From NCBI GenBank assembly GCA_034521575.1, contig JAXHMJ010000003.1, positions 722,764 to 786,763 of the forward strand: a stretch of DNA of 64,000 bases. The letters are read 5' to 3'. This document shows, one piece after another, positions 46,902-57,673 of this stretch. Positions within the stretch are counted from its first letter, which is position 1, and each line of letters opens with the position of its first letter. The notes below the pieces were generated by a model that was not told the DNA's origin, ran no database searches, and saw nothing but the letters and a program-made list of their open reading frames with translations. Source of the stretch: a candidate division KSB1 bacterium. GTDB taxonomy: Bacteria; Zhuqueibacterota; Zhuqueibacteria; Residuimicrobiales; Krinioviventaceae. The translations under genes and the position numbers were made by a program.

Positions 46902-48158
46902 ATAAAGTTATTTTTCAGATATCATGGCTTTTTATTGATATTAGTATTTACCTTTTTGATGACCATCAAAACAAGTGCTCAACCTGATTTTCCGGGCAAT
47001 AACCTGGAATTGGTGGGGCGCTGAGCCGAGGGACCCTGTTATGATGTGGTTATGAAAGGAGATACTGCGTATCACAGCAACGGGGCTATCCTTGAAATAG
47101 TCCAAATATCACACCCCCCTGAAACGATCAGTAAACTGGGACAATTGACCGTCCCCGGAACGATCGTCTCTTTAACGCTTTCAGGTGATTCGATTTATGT
47201 GGGGATAAGAGCATGGGGATTTCTGGTTGTATGATATCTCTGATCCGGAACATATCGGTTTGGTTGATACCAGACACGAGGCTCAAAAGGTTGCCATATC
47301 CGGAGATCATGCTTTTATTGCTGATGGACAGGAGGGACTTGTTAGTGTTGATGTTACAAATCCGGGTTCACCGGAATTAGAGCATCCCCTGTATTTAGGG
47401 GATTACGCTTATGATGTGACACTGGCAGGCGGTTATGCTTATGTGGCGGCACAAATAAAAGGGCTCAAAATTGTGGATATTACCGACCCGGCCAATCCCT
47501 CTGTCATCAGTACCGTGGATGCTTTATCTCGAGTAACGGATGTTGTTCATTCAGGACATTATGTGTTTATGGTCGATGGAGAGGAAATTCGCGTCATTGA
47601 TGTGACAGACCGCAGTTCTCCTTCACCGGCTGCTTCCTATGATATCGGTGATGATATTCTGGATATTGCAATCTCAAACCGTTACCTTTATCTGGGTACA
47701 AGCGACAAAGGATTCCGGATTCTGGATGTTTCACAACCGGATTTTTCCAAACCGGAGGAGAAGCCCTGGGAATTACCCTGTCCGACAGCCTGATCTATGT
47801 GGCCGACGGATTTGACGGCCTGTATATCCTGAGAAATACCCATACCACCGGTGTAAACCAGATGAATACAACCCAACCTGACGGATATATCCTGCACCAG
47901 AATTACCCCAATCCGTTCAATGCGGAAACCGTGATCCGCTATGAAATTCCACAATCAGATGAAATCAGAATCGATGTGTACAATATGGCCGGACAGCACG
48001 TGCGTTCGCTGGTTGATCGGACTCAATCCGCCGGACGCCACAAGGTAACCTGGGACGGATCGACGGATACGGGCACAACAGCGGGATTTGGCGTGTATAT
48101 TATACAGATCAATTTTAACGGATTTACCGGCCAGAGAAAAGCAATTATGATCAAATAG
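46902..48158 (+). pseudogene. LVIVD-repeat beta-propeller protein with T9SS sorting domain, decayed
   Basis: Secreted protein. AAAGGAGG (46887-46894) lies at proper distance from an ATA (46902-46904) followed by KLFFRYHGFLLILVFTFLMT, a signal peptide, so the ATG appears mutated to ATA. TGA at 47022-47024 replaces Trp in ELVGR*AEGPCYDVV. Frameshifts near 47215 and 47763 divide the propeller, whose repeats read YDISDPEHIGLVDT, VSVDVTNPGSPELEHPLYLG, LKIVDITDPANPSVISTVDA and IRVIDVTDRSSPSPAASYDI. The end YILHQNYPNPFNAETVIRYE ... GFGVYIIQINF is a T9SS type-A domain. Function unknown; LVIVD proteins are surface propellers. Confidence 0.82.
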
Positions 48159-48165
48159 TTGATTT

Positions 48166-48195
48166 ACAGCAGACATCCTGAGTGATGTCTGCTGT
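48166..48195. terminator. Hairpin after the LVIVD gene
   Basis: ACAGCAGACATC and GATGTCTGCTGT form a perfect 12-bp stem with a 6-base loop, 7 bases past the stop. Only TT follows on the plus strand, so it may act as a terminator or an mRNA 3' stabiliser. Confidence 0.6.
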
Positions 48196-48286
48196 TCAAT
48201 GGCAAAAAGGGTCTAAGGAAAAATATGCATGATCTGTAAGATAAGTGTAAAAGATGCCGGATGATGCTGTTCTAACGTAAGGCGGG

Positions 48287-49843
48287 TTACCGTGTTTCCA
48301 GATAGGTTTTCAGATCAGAGATAGTTTCCACCCCCAAACGGTTCGCCTGTTCGTTCCGCATCATCATCGCATACGTGTTGTTAAATCCCAGCGGCGCCAG
48401 CCAGTGCAGATCAAACTGTTCGCGGCTACGGGACTTTACATATTGGTATAGATCATCCGGACTGCCGATCAAAGAGTCCTGCACGCTTTTTTCCGTGTTC
48501 AGCAGAACCAGCAGTCCCGTACCGGTATACTCGGGATACAAATCAATATCGCCGTTTTCCAAGGCATCGAAACAGATTTTGGTGCCGGCCATGCCGGTTT
48601 TGACCCCGGCATTCAGGGGAGTGTAGCTTTCGATCATCAATCGGAAAACATGCGCCAGAATATACTGCTCGGTAAAGTTTTTCGATCCGATTATTACATC
48701 AGCTTTGCCGTCGCGCTCCGCAAGTTCGAATCCTTCCTTTTGCATAAACTCCCTTGCTACTTTGTCAGGAGATTTTTTGTTTTCATCCACTTTGTAATTC
48801 ATCGCCGCCATTTGCTGATTGGTGATGCGTCCTTCAAGCCGGGACAGCGCTGATTCAAGCTCCGGATACCGGCGCAGGGATTCACCATTCACCAGCGGCG
48901 CCGCATAATAGGGCGGGAAATAATTACGGTCATCCTGGAGAACTTTGAGATCATAGGCCTTGATGCGTCCGTCCGTGGAAAATCCGCAAATCACATCGAC
49001 TTTGCCTTGTAGCAGTGCTTTGTACATCAAACCCGGATCCAATTCGACGGTGTTCAGGGACAAGCCATAGTGTTCTCTGAATCCCGGATAGCCGTCGGGC
49101 CGCTGCATGAATTCTGCGGTGAATCCGGCGCGAAAGCTGTCCTGCTGCTCGGCGCGCAGCGTAAAAAATACAGTTAAGCCGGCAATCAGTGCGATTCCGG
49201 CGGTGATCAGCAGGGGTTTTATGATTTTGCGAATATGTTTTTGTACGATGCTGAGGATAAAATCGAGAAGCAGCGCCAGTCCGGCGGCCGGGAAGGCGCC
49301 GGCCAGAATCATGTTGACGTTGTTCAGGGCAATGCCGCGAAAGATAAACTCGCCCAGTCCGCCGGCCGCGATCAGGGCTGTCAGAGTGGCCACACCCACA
49401 TTAATGACCGTGGCGGTACGGATGCCGGCAAACAGCACCGGGACAGCCAGGGGCAGTTCGACTTTTGTCAGGATCTGGCGGTCGGACATGCCCATACCTC
49501 TGGCAGCTTCGCGAACGGCCAAATCCACTTCGTTGATGCCGGTATAGGTATTGCGGATAATGGGCAGCAGGGCGTAGAGGAACAGAGCCACAATGGCCGG
49601 AACCACGCCGATGCCGAGCAGCGGCAACAGAAATCCCAAAAGCGCCACACTGGGGATGGTCTGAATGACACCGGTGGCGCCGAGTATCGGAGTTGAAATG
49701 CGTTCATGCCGGGTGAGAAAAATACCCAGAGGCACGCCGATACACACGGCAATGGCGCAAGCCACCCCGGTCAGGCCGAGATGTTCAAGCGTTTGGTCGA
49801 ATATTTCCGCCTGGTGTTTTATGATAAACTGGAACGGGTTCAT
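48287..49843 (-). CDS. Betaine/choline-type ABC transporter, fused permease and substrate-binding protein
   Basis: 518-residue fusion of the OpuB/OpuC type. Residues ~15-215 form a MetI-like permease with five to six membrane helices and the EAA-like loop REAARGMGMSDRQILTKVEL. A linker helix (~220-235) leads to an OpuAC-type binding domain (ADVIIGSKNFTEQYILAHVF, DALENGDIDLYPEYTGTGLL), which faces the exterior. Such fusions import glycine betaine, choline, carnitine or proline betaine. Its ATG overlaps the stop of the ATPase gene by four bases. The MttB-family demethylases at 59342-63271 could consume such quaternary amines, which is inference. Confidence 0.92.
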   Translation of the reverse strand: MNPFQFIIKHQAEIFDQTLEHLGLTGVACAIAVCIGVPLGIFLTRHERISTPILGATGVIQTIPSVALLGFLLPLLGIGVVPAIVALFLYALLPIIRNTYTGINEVDLAVREAARGMGMSDRQILTKVELPLAVPVLFAGIRTATVINVGVATLTALIAAGGLGEFIFRGIALNNVNMILAGAFPAAGLALLLDFILSIVQKHIRKIIKPLLITAGIALIAGLTVFFTLRAEQQDSFRAGFTAEFMQRPDGYPGFREHYGLSLNTVELDPGLMYKALLQGKVDVICGFSTDGRIKAYDLKVLQDDRNYFPPYYAAPLVNGESLRRYPELESALSRLEGRITNQQMAAMNYKVDENKKSPDKVAREFMQKEGFELAERDGKADVIIGSKNFTEQYILAHVFRLMIESYTPLNAGVKTGMAGTKICFDALENGDIDLYPEYTGTGLLVLLNTEKSVQDSLIGSPDDLYQYVKSRSREQFDLHWLAPLGFNNTYAMMMRNEQANRLGVETISDLKTYLETR

Positions 49844-50819
49844 GATTCCCCCCTGATTCCGGCTTTGACCTGCGGAAAGATGCGCAGGATTTCGCTGATC
49901 CGGGTGCGCTTGAGCGGCTGTTCAGTCTCAGGTTCGGTAATGGTGATGACCGGATTGGTAACGGATTGCTGTTCAACGTGTTCGAGAAGCGACAGACAAT
50001 CCGTGTCCCGACTGCAGGTCAGGTCGCCTCTGTCATAAGAGGTTTCGGACAGTTCGGGCAGGGTATCGCCCAGGGTAATGACTTTGACTCCACCTGAAAA
50101 CGGTTGGCCTGGAAAAAATCACGAACAAAATCATTGGCCGGTTGAAACAGCATATCGCGCGCCGTTGCGATCTGCTGGATTTCTCCCTGATCCATGAGGC
50201 AGATGCGGTCGCCGAGTTCAAAGGATTCAAAGACATCATGAGAGACCAGAATCATGGTTTTATGCAGCAAAGTCTCCAGTTGTTTGAATTCGTTCTGCAG
50301 ATCCCGGCGGGTGATGGGGTCCAAAGCGCCAAAGGGTTCATCCAGGAGCACCAGCGGGGGATCGGCCGCCAGGGCGCGCGCCAGTCCGACGCGCTGCTGC
50401 TGTCCGCCGCTGAGGGCGTCCGGATAGCGGCGGGCGTAAGAATCGGGCGGCAGACCGACCCTGTTCAGCAGTTCATGGGTGCGGGAACGAATTTCCGGTT
50501 CTTTCCACTGCAGAAGCCGGGGAACCAGAGATACGTTCTGTTCCACCGTATAATGCGGAAACAATCCGATATTCTGAATCACATATCCGATACTGCGGCG
50601 CAGCGTTTCCGGCAGCTGATCCCGGATATCCTGATCATTGATAAACACTGTTCCGTCCGAGGGTTCGATCAGCCGGTTGATCATTTTCAGAGTTGTGGTC
50701 TTGCCGCAACCGCTGGTTCCGAGTAACACCAGGGATTCGCCCTCAGCCACATCGAAGGACAACCGCTTGACCGCCTGAAGAGAACCGAAGGATTTTGAGA
50801 GATGAGAGACGCGAATCAT
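49840..50819 (-). pseudogene. ABC transporter ATP-binding protein, OpuBA/ProV type, one frameshift
   Basis: ATPase partner of the downstream permease fusion. Walker A LLGTSGCGKTTTLKMINRL, Q-loop GYVIQNIGLFPHYTVEQN, signature DALSGGQQQRVGLARALA, Walker B PLVLLDEPFGALD and the H-loop SHDVFE are all intact. After QANRFQ the frame ends prematurely at 50019; inserting one G near 50088 (GTGGAGTC) restores VEVKVITLGDTLPELSETSY and a tail up to a TGA at 49840-49842 that overlaps the permease ATG. Total ~326 residues; the C-terminal CBS region is shorter than in ProV. Probably functional. Confidence 0.9.
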
Positions 50820-51109
50820 ATGAACCTTTGTGTCTGTTTGAGCAGGAAATCCTGTATTTAGGCGTTACAGTTTGCTCCTCTAAAGATACAGGGATAAAAT
50901 GAGCAAATCAAGAGGAAATCCATTTTTTACATCGCCACTTTAAAAAGCGGTTCTGGCGGCGCTGCCGCATTTTTTTCTTGACATTACAGTCAGATATTGC
51001 GTACATTGAAAGGTGTTTAAAATGTTTGAAACGATTCAAAAAAGTGTGCACAGAAACAAAAGTCTAAAGACATTTTTTAGCGAGAATCGGTTATTTTCTA
51101 CAAGGAGGA
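50820..51109. other. Divergent intergenic region
   Basis: Separates the minus-strand transporter from the plus-strand xylanase and must hold both promoters. A TTGACA at 50978-50983 has a poor -10 partner (GTACAT) 17 bases on, so I cannot place the xylanase promoter with confidence. AAGGAGG at 51102-51108 is the xylanase ribosome site. Confidence 0.4.
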
Positions 51110-51112
51110 ATG

Positions 51113-53989
51113 ATGCAAATGCACCCCACTAAACCGTTTAGCGTTTGGCTGATCACATTGATGTTATTGTTTATTTTTTCTATTGACAGCGCACTTGCCC
51201 AAGTCGCTGCGAACACAAACGGCGGATTTGAAGCCACAGCAGTCACGGCGGGAAATGATACCACTGATATAGAGGGCTGGACCTTTGCGGTTGAAGACTA
51301 TGCCCGGGTTCGAGTCGTGGATGATCCGGTCAAATATGGGGAGCGCGCATTATCTGTTTCTGTTGACAGTGCAGGCGCCAATTCTTGGGATGTACAAATT
51401 GTCAACGAACCGTTTCCGGTTGAACCCGGCAAGGCGTATGACTTTTCAGTCTGGGCCCGTGCCAGTGAGTCCGGCGTTACCGCTCATTTTACAGCCGGAG
51501 ACCCGGAGTTTAACGAATTCGGCCGAATTCATGAAGCCGCATTGGGCACGTCCTGGAAAAAGTACAGCATGTCTTTCAGCGTCCCCGTCGATGATACCAG
51601 CGGGCGCGCTCCCATTCATGTGAGTTTTGCGGGAAATGTGGGCAAAACCATTTATTTTGATGAACTGGTGGTATTGCGCCCCACTGTGAATGCAAACGGC
51701 AGCTTTGAACGTTCCGCTGTCACTCAAAGCGGCGATACCAGCGCTGTGGATGGCTGGTCGTTCAATCTGGGCGGTGATGCCGATGCTGATTTTGCGATTG
51801 TGGATGATCCGGCGCAGGACGGCAACCGGGCGCTGGCCGTGACGGTCCATTCGACCGGCACAAATGCCTGGGATATCGAGGCTCTGAGCACCAATATTCC
51901 CGTTATTCCCGGCGAGTCTTATACCTATTCTGTATGGGTCAAAGCCAGCGAATCCAGCGCTTCGACACACCTGACGGTGGGCAATCCGTCGTTCCAGGAG
52001 TTTATGCGCAATGAAAAAAACAGCGTGTTGACCACGAATTGGCAGCAATTTACAGATGAATTTACGGTTCCGGCAAGCGATCCGGATATTGCTCGCGGGC
52101 CCATTCATTTCAACTTTGCCTCCAACGTGGGAAAAACCATTTATATTGATGATCTCCGCATTGAACAGATCATCGAACAAGAACCGGTTGTCACCAATCT
52201 GCCGATTATTCTTGAGGCCGAAGACGGTGTTCTCGGTGATGAATTTGCTGTCGAGGAAACGGCTGATGGGTCTGCCGAGTATATCACCATCACAACCGAT
52301 TACAACGCGACCACAGGCGCCGGTGATCATCCCGGCGTGAATCGGACCGCTTCCTATGAGGTCACTTTTCCGGATACGGGTGCCTTTGATCTGTTTGCCC
52401 GCGTCTATGTCGGCGTTAATACCTATGATGATGACAGCTTTTTTCACGGAATGGGATTCGGAGATAAGGATCCCGATGCCGCGGCAGAGTGGGTTATGGT
52501 GAACGGTCTGGCTACAGGCGGATTTTCCGATCCGGCTGCCGTGGTCAAAGGACCCGGCGGCGTGGAGAGCGAGGCCTGGAAATGGGTCAATCTCTCGCAA
52601 AATGCTTATCAGAGCGATACGGCGTTGGTGTGGGTGCTTGATTCGGATGAACTGACCCGCATCTTTGAGATCGGTGCGCGCGAAAACGGTCTGCGAATCG
52701 ACAAGTTTGCATTCGGTCGATCTGATCTTTTCTTTACGGTTGAGAATCTGGATCATGGCGAGCCGGGTTCCGAGGAAACACCTGAACTGCCCTATACCCG
52801 TTCCATTGCACACGGCAAAGAAAAGTTTTTGGGTAATATTTACGCATCGGATCAGATTGAATGGTTCGATATTTTCTGGAATCAGGTGACGCCGGAAAAC
52901 GCCGGAAAGTGGGGCAGTGTGGAACGCACTCGCGATCAGATGAACTGGACCAATCTGGATGAGGCGTATGCGCTGGCCAAAGATAACGATTTACCGTACC
53001 GGCATCATGTCCTGGTCTGGGGCAATCAGCAGCCGAACTGGATTGCCGCACTGGACCCTGAAGATCAGTTGGCGGAAATCCAGGAATGGTTCACCGCAGT
53101 AGCCGACCGCTATCCGGATGCAGATTATGTTGAAGTCGTAAATGAACCGCTGCACGATCCGCCCGATTCGGCCGCTGACGGTGGATACATGGACGCGCTG
53201 GGCGGTTCCGGTGAAACCGGCTGGGACTGGATTATCACCGCCTTTGAAATGGCAAGAGAGCAGTTCCCGGATGCCAACTTGATGATTAATGATTACGGTA
53301 TCATCGGCAGTATCTCGGCAGCGAACCGCTATTTGAATATTATTGAGCTGCTGCAGGAACGCAATCTGATCGACGGCATCGGCATTCAGTGTCATGCGTT
53401 CAGCACCCGCGGCGCCAATGTCTCGACCATGCGACAGGTGTTGAAGAAACTGGCGGATACCGGTTTGCCCATTCAGGTTACTGAACTGGACATTGACGGT
53501 TCAACCGACCAAATCCAGCTTGATGAATACAAGCGTGTGTTTCCCGTGTTATGGGAACACTGGGCGGTTGAAGGCATTACCTTGTGGGGGTGGCGCACCG
53601 GATTGTGGCGCGAAGACGCTGTGCTGATGACCGAACGCGGTGAACGTCCCGCCCTGGAATGGCTGCGCGCTTATGTGGATACCGCCAGCACCGGTACACA
53701 TGTGGCTGAAACCGAAGAGTTGCCGTCAGAATACAAGGTGTACAACAATTATCCAAACCCGTTCAATCCGTCCACTCAGATTATGTACGACCTTCCCGAG
53801 CGCTCCCGGGTAACCCTGGAGGTTTTTGATATCAAGGGACGCCGCATTCAGACGCTTGTCAATGAAATCAAGAATGCCGGCAGCCATAGGGTGACATTTA
53901 ATGCAGACCGGATGCCGAGCGGTGTCTATTTCTACCGATTGAGTGCGGATGATTTCACTCGGGTAAAGCGAATGATGTTGATCAAATAA
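51113..53989 (+). CDS. Multi-domain GH10 xylanase with CBMs and T9SS sorting domain
   Basis: Secreted endo-xylanase, ~958 residues. Signal peptide to about residue 30 (IDSALAQ). Two similar carbohydrate-binding modules of the CBM4/9/22 jelly-roll type follow (~32-190 and ~192-355; each has an N-G-x-F-E start and ends GNVGKTIYFDEL / SNVGKTIYIDDL), then a third beta-module (~368-550, ILEAEDGVLGDEFAVEETAD), the GH10 barrel (~565-870) with WNQVTPENAGKWGSVE, acid/base in VEVVNEPLHDP and nucleophile in VTELDIDGS, and a type-A T9SS domain (YKVYNNYPNPFNPSTQIMYD). The start may be ATG 51110, 51113 or 51119, all behind AAGGAGG. A strong terminator follows. Confidence 0.94.
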   Translation: MQMHPTKPFSVWLITLMLLFIFSIDSALAQVAANTNGGFEATAVTAGNDTTDIEGWTFAVEDYARVRVVDDPVKYGERALSVSVDSAGANSWDVQIVNEPFPVEPGKAYDFSVWARASESGVTAHFTAGDPEFNEFGRIHEAALGTSWKKYSMSFSVPVDDTSGRAPIHVSFAGNVGKTIYFDELVVLRPTVNANGSFERSAVTQSGDTSAVDGWSFNLGGDADADFAIVDDPAQDGNRALAVTVHSTGTNAWDIEALSTNIPVIPGESYTYSVWVKASESSASTHLTVGNPSFQEFMRNEKNSVLTTNWQQFTDEFTVPASDPDIARGPIHFNFASNVGKTIYIDDLRIEQIIEQEPVVTNLPIILEAEDGVLGDEFAVEETADGSAEYITITTDYNATTGAGDHPGVNRTASYEVTFPDTGAFDLFARVYVGVNTYDDDSFFHGMGFGDKDPDAAAEWVMVNGLATGGFSDPAAVVKGPGGVESEAWKWVNLSQNAYQSDTALVWVLDSDELTRIFEIGARENGLRIDKFAFGRSDLFFTVENLDHGEPGSEETPELPYTRSIAHGKEKFLGNIYASDQIEWFDIFWNQVTPENAGKWGSVERTRDQMNWTNLDEAYALAKDNDLPYRHHVLVWGNQQPNWIAALDPEDQLAEIQEWFTAVADRYPDADYVEVVNEPLHDPPDSAADGGYMDALGGSGETGWDWIITAFEMAREQFPDANLMINDYGIIGSISAANRYLNIIELLQERNLIDGIGIQCHAFSTRGANVSTMRQVLKKLADTGLPIQVTELDIDGSTDQIQLDEYKRVFPVLWEHWAVEGITLWGWRTGLWREDAVLMTERGERPALEWLRAYVDTASTGTHVAETEELPSEYKVYNNYPNPFNPSTQIMYDLPERSRVTLEVFDIKGRRIQTLVNEIKNAGSHRVTFNADRMPSGVYFYRLSADDFTRVKRMMLIK

Positions 53990-54026
53990 GTAAACCTCTC
54001 AACTACTCCTTGATACAGTGCTACAC

Positions 54027-54065
54027 AAAAGAGAGGCCGGTCGATGGACCGGCCTCTCTTTTTTT
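54027..54065 (+). terminator. Rho-independent terminator after the GH10 xylanase
   Basis: GAGAGGCCGGTC and GACCGGCCTCTC form a perfect 12-bp stem with a GATG-type tetraloop, flanked by an A-run and followed by seven T. Works on both strands in principle. Confidence 0.92.
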
Positions 54066-54130
54066 GTTCTATCTCTATAGTTCAGGTTTCGGCTTTTCCC
54101 CCGAGGTCTGTTGTTTTTATCGTCGAACCG

Positions 54131-56021
54131 TCATTGCTGAATTATTTTGGCTGCCCAATCGCGTTTTGACACGGTCTCTCTGTTCGGGAAAACCGGAATC
54201 TGAAGATTGCCTTGTTTGTCTGTGTTCAGGGGGTGAATCTTTTTCCAGTCACCGGTCAACGGATCGTACCACTGAAATGAATAGGTGGTTTCTGGCTTGA
54301 AACCGCTCAGATCCGGGGTTACCGCCTGATTCTCAAAATAAAGCAGACAAAAATCTTTTTCTATTGTGCGCATCATAAACGACCAGCCGTCCAGTCCGTC
54401 TTCGGGGCTGCCCGGCGCCTTGCGCGGATGTATGTCCTGCGATCCTAATAATAGATCCTGGTATCTGTCTCCTTCAGACAGGATGAATGCTTTTAGATGC
54501 TGCATAGAGGTGCCTGATTCATACTTTAGAGCGTTCCCAGATATGCGGACGCATACCGTCCGGTTCGCCGGTGGTGGTAATGTCATAGGCTGCTGTGCCG
54601 TGTACGTGACCGGACAAACCGCCGGAAAGAACGGATCCGTACATTTGAGCGCGGGCGAAATAGTTATCGCGCTCGGAATTTGCCGGAGGCCGTTCACCGC
54701 CGGGCCTGTTGATTTCGTGATCCCAGCCCGTGTAATAGGGCTCAAAATTGATGGCCGGATAGGGCGGTTCCAGTTTGAAAAGAGTTTCCAGCGCCGGGTA
54801 AAAACCGTGATTGCGGGGTTTGTTGCCCACGCTGTGCATGGTCAGCCAGGGACAATTTTCAGCATGCCCGAACTGCTTATATGTCGAGTTATTGATCAAC
54901 GTAGTATGCGGCTGGCCAAAGGGCAGAGGACCGTATTTTTCCAGGTGATAGGTTAACGCTTCATTGAACTCGTTTGCGGTTAAACTGTATTCTTTGGGAA
55001 TCCAGTCCAGATGTATACCGCTGAATACAAAATTCCAGGCGCCGTAGCGGGAAATGAGATACTGAACGTAACGCGCAAACGTTTCATTGAAATCGTAATA
55101 GGCTTTCCAGGTAGGCCCCATATCTCTGCGCACTGTTTCCAGCAACGGGACGAATCCCTGCTCCGACAAGTGCTGCATTTTTTTGTCCAGGCTCTGAAAA
55201 TAGGCCGGATTGATTCTGTTGTAATCCGCAACCCCCGGATGTTTTTTGGACATTTTAAACGGCAGATTGCCGGTTTCATCGCGCATATCTTTGGCGGTAA
55301 GATCGCTGTCATTGACGGTATATCCGAATTTTTCCCAGGCATTGCGCACGAATATTCCGGACTCTGCATAGGTTGCCGCATGACCGTCGGCTTCCCAGTT
55401 GGGAAAACTGGCGATCATGCTCACCGAGTTAAATCCCTGCTGTTTCCGATAAGCGACTGCATCTTCAAAGCCAATACCGGGACCGGGTATATAATTTTCC
55501 GGCGCCGGGGCATTGCGGAAAGGCAGGCGCCATGTGGTTCCCGCCAGCCAGGTATCGCCAATCATCAGAAACGGCGTGCCGTCGGCATACTCCAGTGCAT
55601 GACCGTTTTCTGTCGGACGAATAAAGCCGCGCCGATTCGGATTCTGTTCTTTTTCTTTTTCAGACCAGGCTATTGCCGTAAAGTGTCCGGTTTTGCCGTT
55701 CAATCCCGGATCATCGGGCTGGTTGGAGCCGCTGGTCCATTCCCACCTTCCCGGACGGGTGGCGGTGATGCGCACGTTGAACTTGTTGCCTCCGTCCCAA
55801 AACCCGTAAACGCGTTTCGAAAAGTCCGGCCCTTCCAGTTTGACCCAGCAGGTGACCTCGGTATAAGGATTGGAATAGTTGTTTTCAGCCTGTAGAGTGA
55901 TCTCCTGCATGTCCCATACATGGCATTCGGATCTTTGCGTCTGAGCATTCACTCTATTTAAACCGCTCAGAGACAACAAGAATGCAAGAAACATCAGAAA
56001 GCGTTGGCAGCGATTGTTCAT
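54131..56021 (-). pseudogene. DUF5060 / apiosidase-like (GH140-type) glycoside hydrolase, one frameshift
   Basis: Secreted protein, ~629 residues repaired. Signal peptide MNNRCQRFLMFLAFLLSLSG. The N-terminal DUF5060 beta-domain (HVWDMQEITLQAENNYSNPY, ~30-125) is followed by a DUF4038-type barrel (TPFLMIGDTWLAGTTWRLPF, SMIASFPNWEADG, WNFVFSGIHLDWIPKEYSLT, YPAINFEPYYTGWDHEINRP). The frame shifts near 54525, and the C-terminal beta-domain (YESGTSMQHLKAFILSEGDR to RDWAAKIIQQ) continues to the stop at 54131. GH140 enzymes release apiose from pectic rhamnogalacturonan II, but this broad family also includes other activities. AAAGGAGAG precedes the ATG. Confidence 0.8.
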
Positions 56022-56138
56022 AATCTCTCCTTTGATATGATATTCCCACGAGTCTCTTACAAAGATAATACCACACGATCAGATTTACAAGGCGAAATTT
56101 GGATGACAACGGAGCAGGAGATCAAGATCGAATGGCAG

Positions 56139-56177
56139 AAAAAAAAAGAGCATGAAATGTATTCATGCTCTTTTTCG
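56139..56177 (-). terminator. Terminator of the methyltransferase/asparagine-synthetase operon
   Basis: GAGCATGAA and TTCATGCTC form a 9-bp stem with a short loop, flanked by seven A and five T on the plus strand, so on the minus strand it ends in a seven-T run, 8 bases past the last gene. It can also stop transcripts from the other side. Confidence 0.88.
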
Positions 56178-56184
56178 AATAACA

Positions 56185-57653
56185 CTATTTGAACGGGTCC
56201 CAGCGCGCCACCATGTTTTCATAGCTGGCCGGAAAACGCTCCCGGAACAATCTGTAATAGTAGAGTTCTTTGGGAGAATTGAGCTCCAGACCTCCGCTGG
56301 TTTTGGGATTCTGTTTGAAATCCTCTTCAGAAACCTTGTCCGCGGTGAGTTCCGCCATAATATCATCGACACCGGCGCCGCCGGCAAACCGAAGTTTCGG
56401 TCGGTTGGTAATTTCATCCGGCAGCCACTTGCTCATCGCTTTTCTCAGGATCCATTTTTCTACATTGCGTCCCTGTGCTTGATCATATTTAACCTTGAGA
56501 TCCATGGATATGGTGTCACTCAAAGCCACAACAGCCGGATCCAGAAACGGTGTGCGGTAATGCACGGAATTGGCCAGCCAGGCTTGCGGTCCAAACGGCG
56601 CAGCGCTGTATTGTAGGCGATATCCACCAGTTTACGCGCCACCCGTTCTTTTTCGTGCGGATCGGCAATGTCTTTCAGTTCTTTAAAATAGCCGCCGAAC
56701 AGTTCATCCGCCCCTTCTCCGACCAGCACGCAGTTGGTATGTCCGGAAACACATTTTGATGTATAGTAATTGGCCACGGCTCCTGAAATGCAATCTTCAT
56801 CAAAGGTTTCCATCAGCCAGACTGCTTCCGGAATCAGGTCCTTGATTTCCTGATCTGTGATTTCATAGATCTCGTGTTTTAAACCGAGATATTCGGCCAT
56901 GATTTTGGCGTATTTAATATCCTGACTGGGACTGCGTTTGATGGTGGTGCTGAATAATTTGATGGCGGGATCAATAGATTTGGCGACAGATGCAATGATT
57001 GAACTGTCCAGACCGCCGCTTAATGCAACCGCTTTGACCGCTCCGTCCGCCATGCGTTTTTCCACGGCTTTGACCATAAAGTTTTCCAGAATTTCTGCGG
57101 CCTGCTCCGGCGTGTCAAACTGCAAAAGTTCTGCCTGGTACGGGTTAAAGGGTTCAAGTCCGTCCCGGCTGGAGAATATATGACCGGGAGGCAGTTCCTC
57201 CACGCTGTCGCTATGCTCCAAAAGCGCCTTGGCCTCGGATGCAAACATCAGAGAATCGTTTTCCGAGTGGTAGATCAGAGGCCGGGCCCCCACATGATCG
57301 CGTACCAGCAGAGCTTCATTTTTATCAAGAACGGCGCAGGAAAACGAACCGTCCAGTTCGGAAAAACAGGCTTTGCCCTTTTTAATATATTGCTCGCGGA
57401 TATACTCGGCATTCGACAAAGAGCCGGAAATATCGTTGAAAATATCACCATCGAACAACACCACGGGATAATCCGACCCGCTCATGGCCTGAGTGGAGCG
57501 TGAAGATATGGACAATTCGGCGGCTCCGCCTGTTGCGTTTTTTAATGTAAAAGTTCTCGATTTATCCGGTCCGCGATGACGCATGCTGTCTAACATGGCC
57601 TGCAGCTGTTCTTCATTTACGCGCTTGTTAAAGAGTCCAGCAATTGCACTCAT
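56185..57653 (-). pseudogene. Asparagine-synthetase-like protein B without the glutaminase cysteine, one frameshift
   Basis: AsnB-type protein, ~489 residues repaired. The N-terminal class II amidotransferase domain begins MSAIAGLFNKRVNEEQ: residue 2, the catalytic cysteine of this family, is Ser (codon AGT, one base from TGT). The Arg-Gly-Pro-Asp motif (RHRGPDKSRT) is kept, but glutamine hydrolysis should be lost. The synthetase domain has the PP-loop ALSGGLDSSIIASVAK and GEGADELFGGYFKEL. The frame breaks near 56590; one extra A gives RKAWLANSVHYRTPFLDPAV and the rest to WDPFK. It could use free ammonia, take ammonia from its neighbour, or carry out a different amide or lactam formation. It starts 20 bases after the paired gene. 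Confidence 0.87.
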
Positions 57654-57673
57654 ATGAATCTCCTCTTTGTCTT

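Noticed and set aside
15440..47024. TGA read as tryptophan (recoded genetic code)
   Set aside because: Intact genes throughout the window end properly at TGA (for example ald and the SDR-side genes) and use TGG for Trp. The few TGA-for-Trp cases occur only in genes with other damage.
51446..52813. A 455-codon open frame on the minus strand
   Set aside because: It lies wholly opposite the well-supported GH10 xylanase; its protein has no recognisable domain and the frame is a by-product of codon bias.
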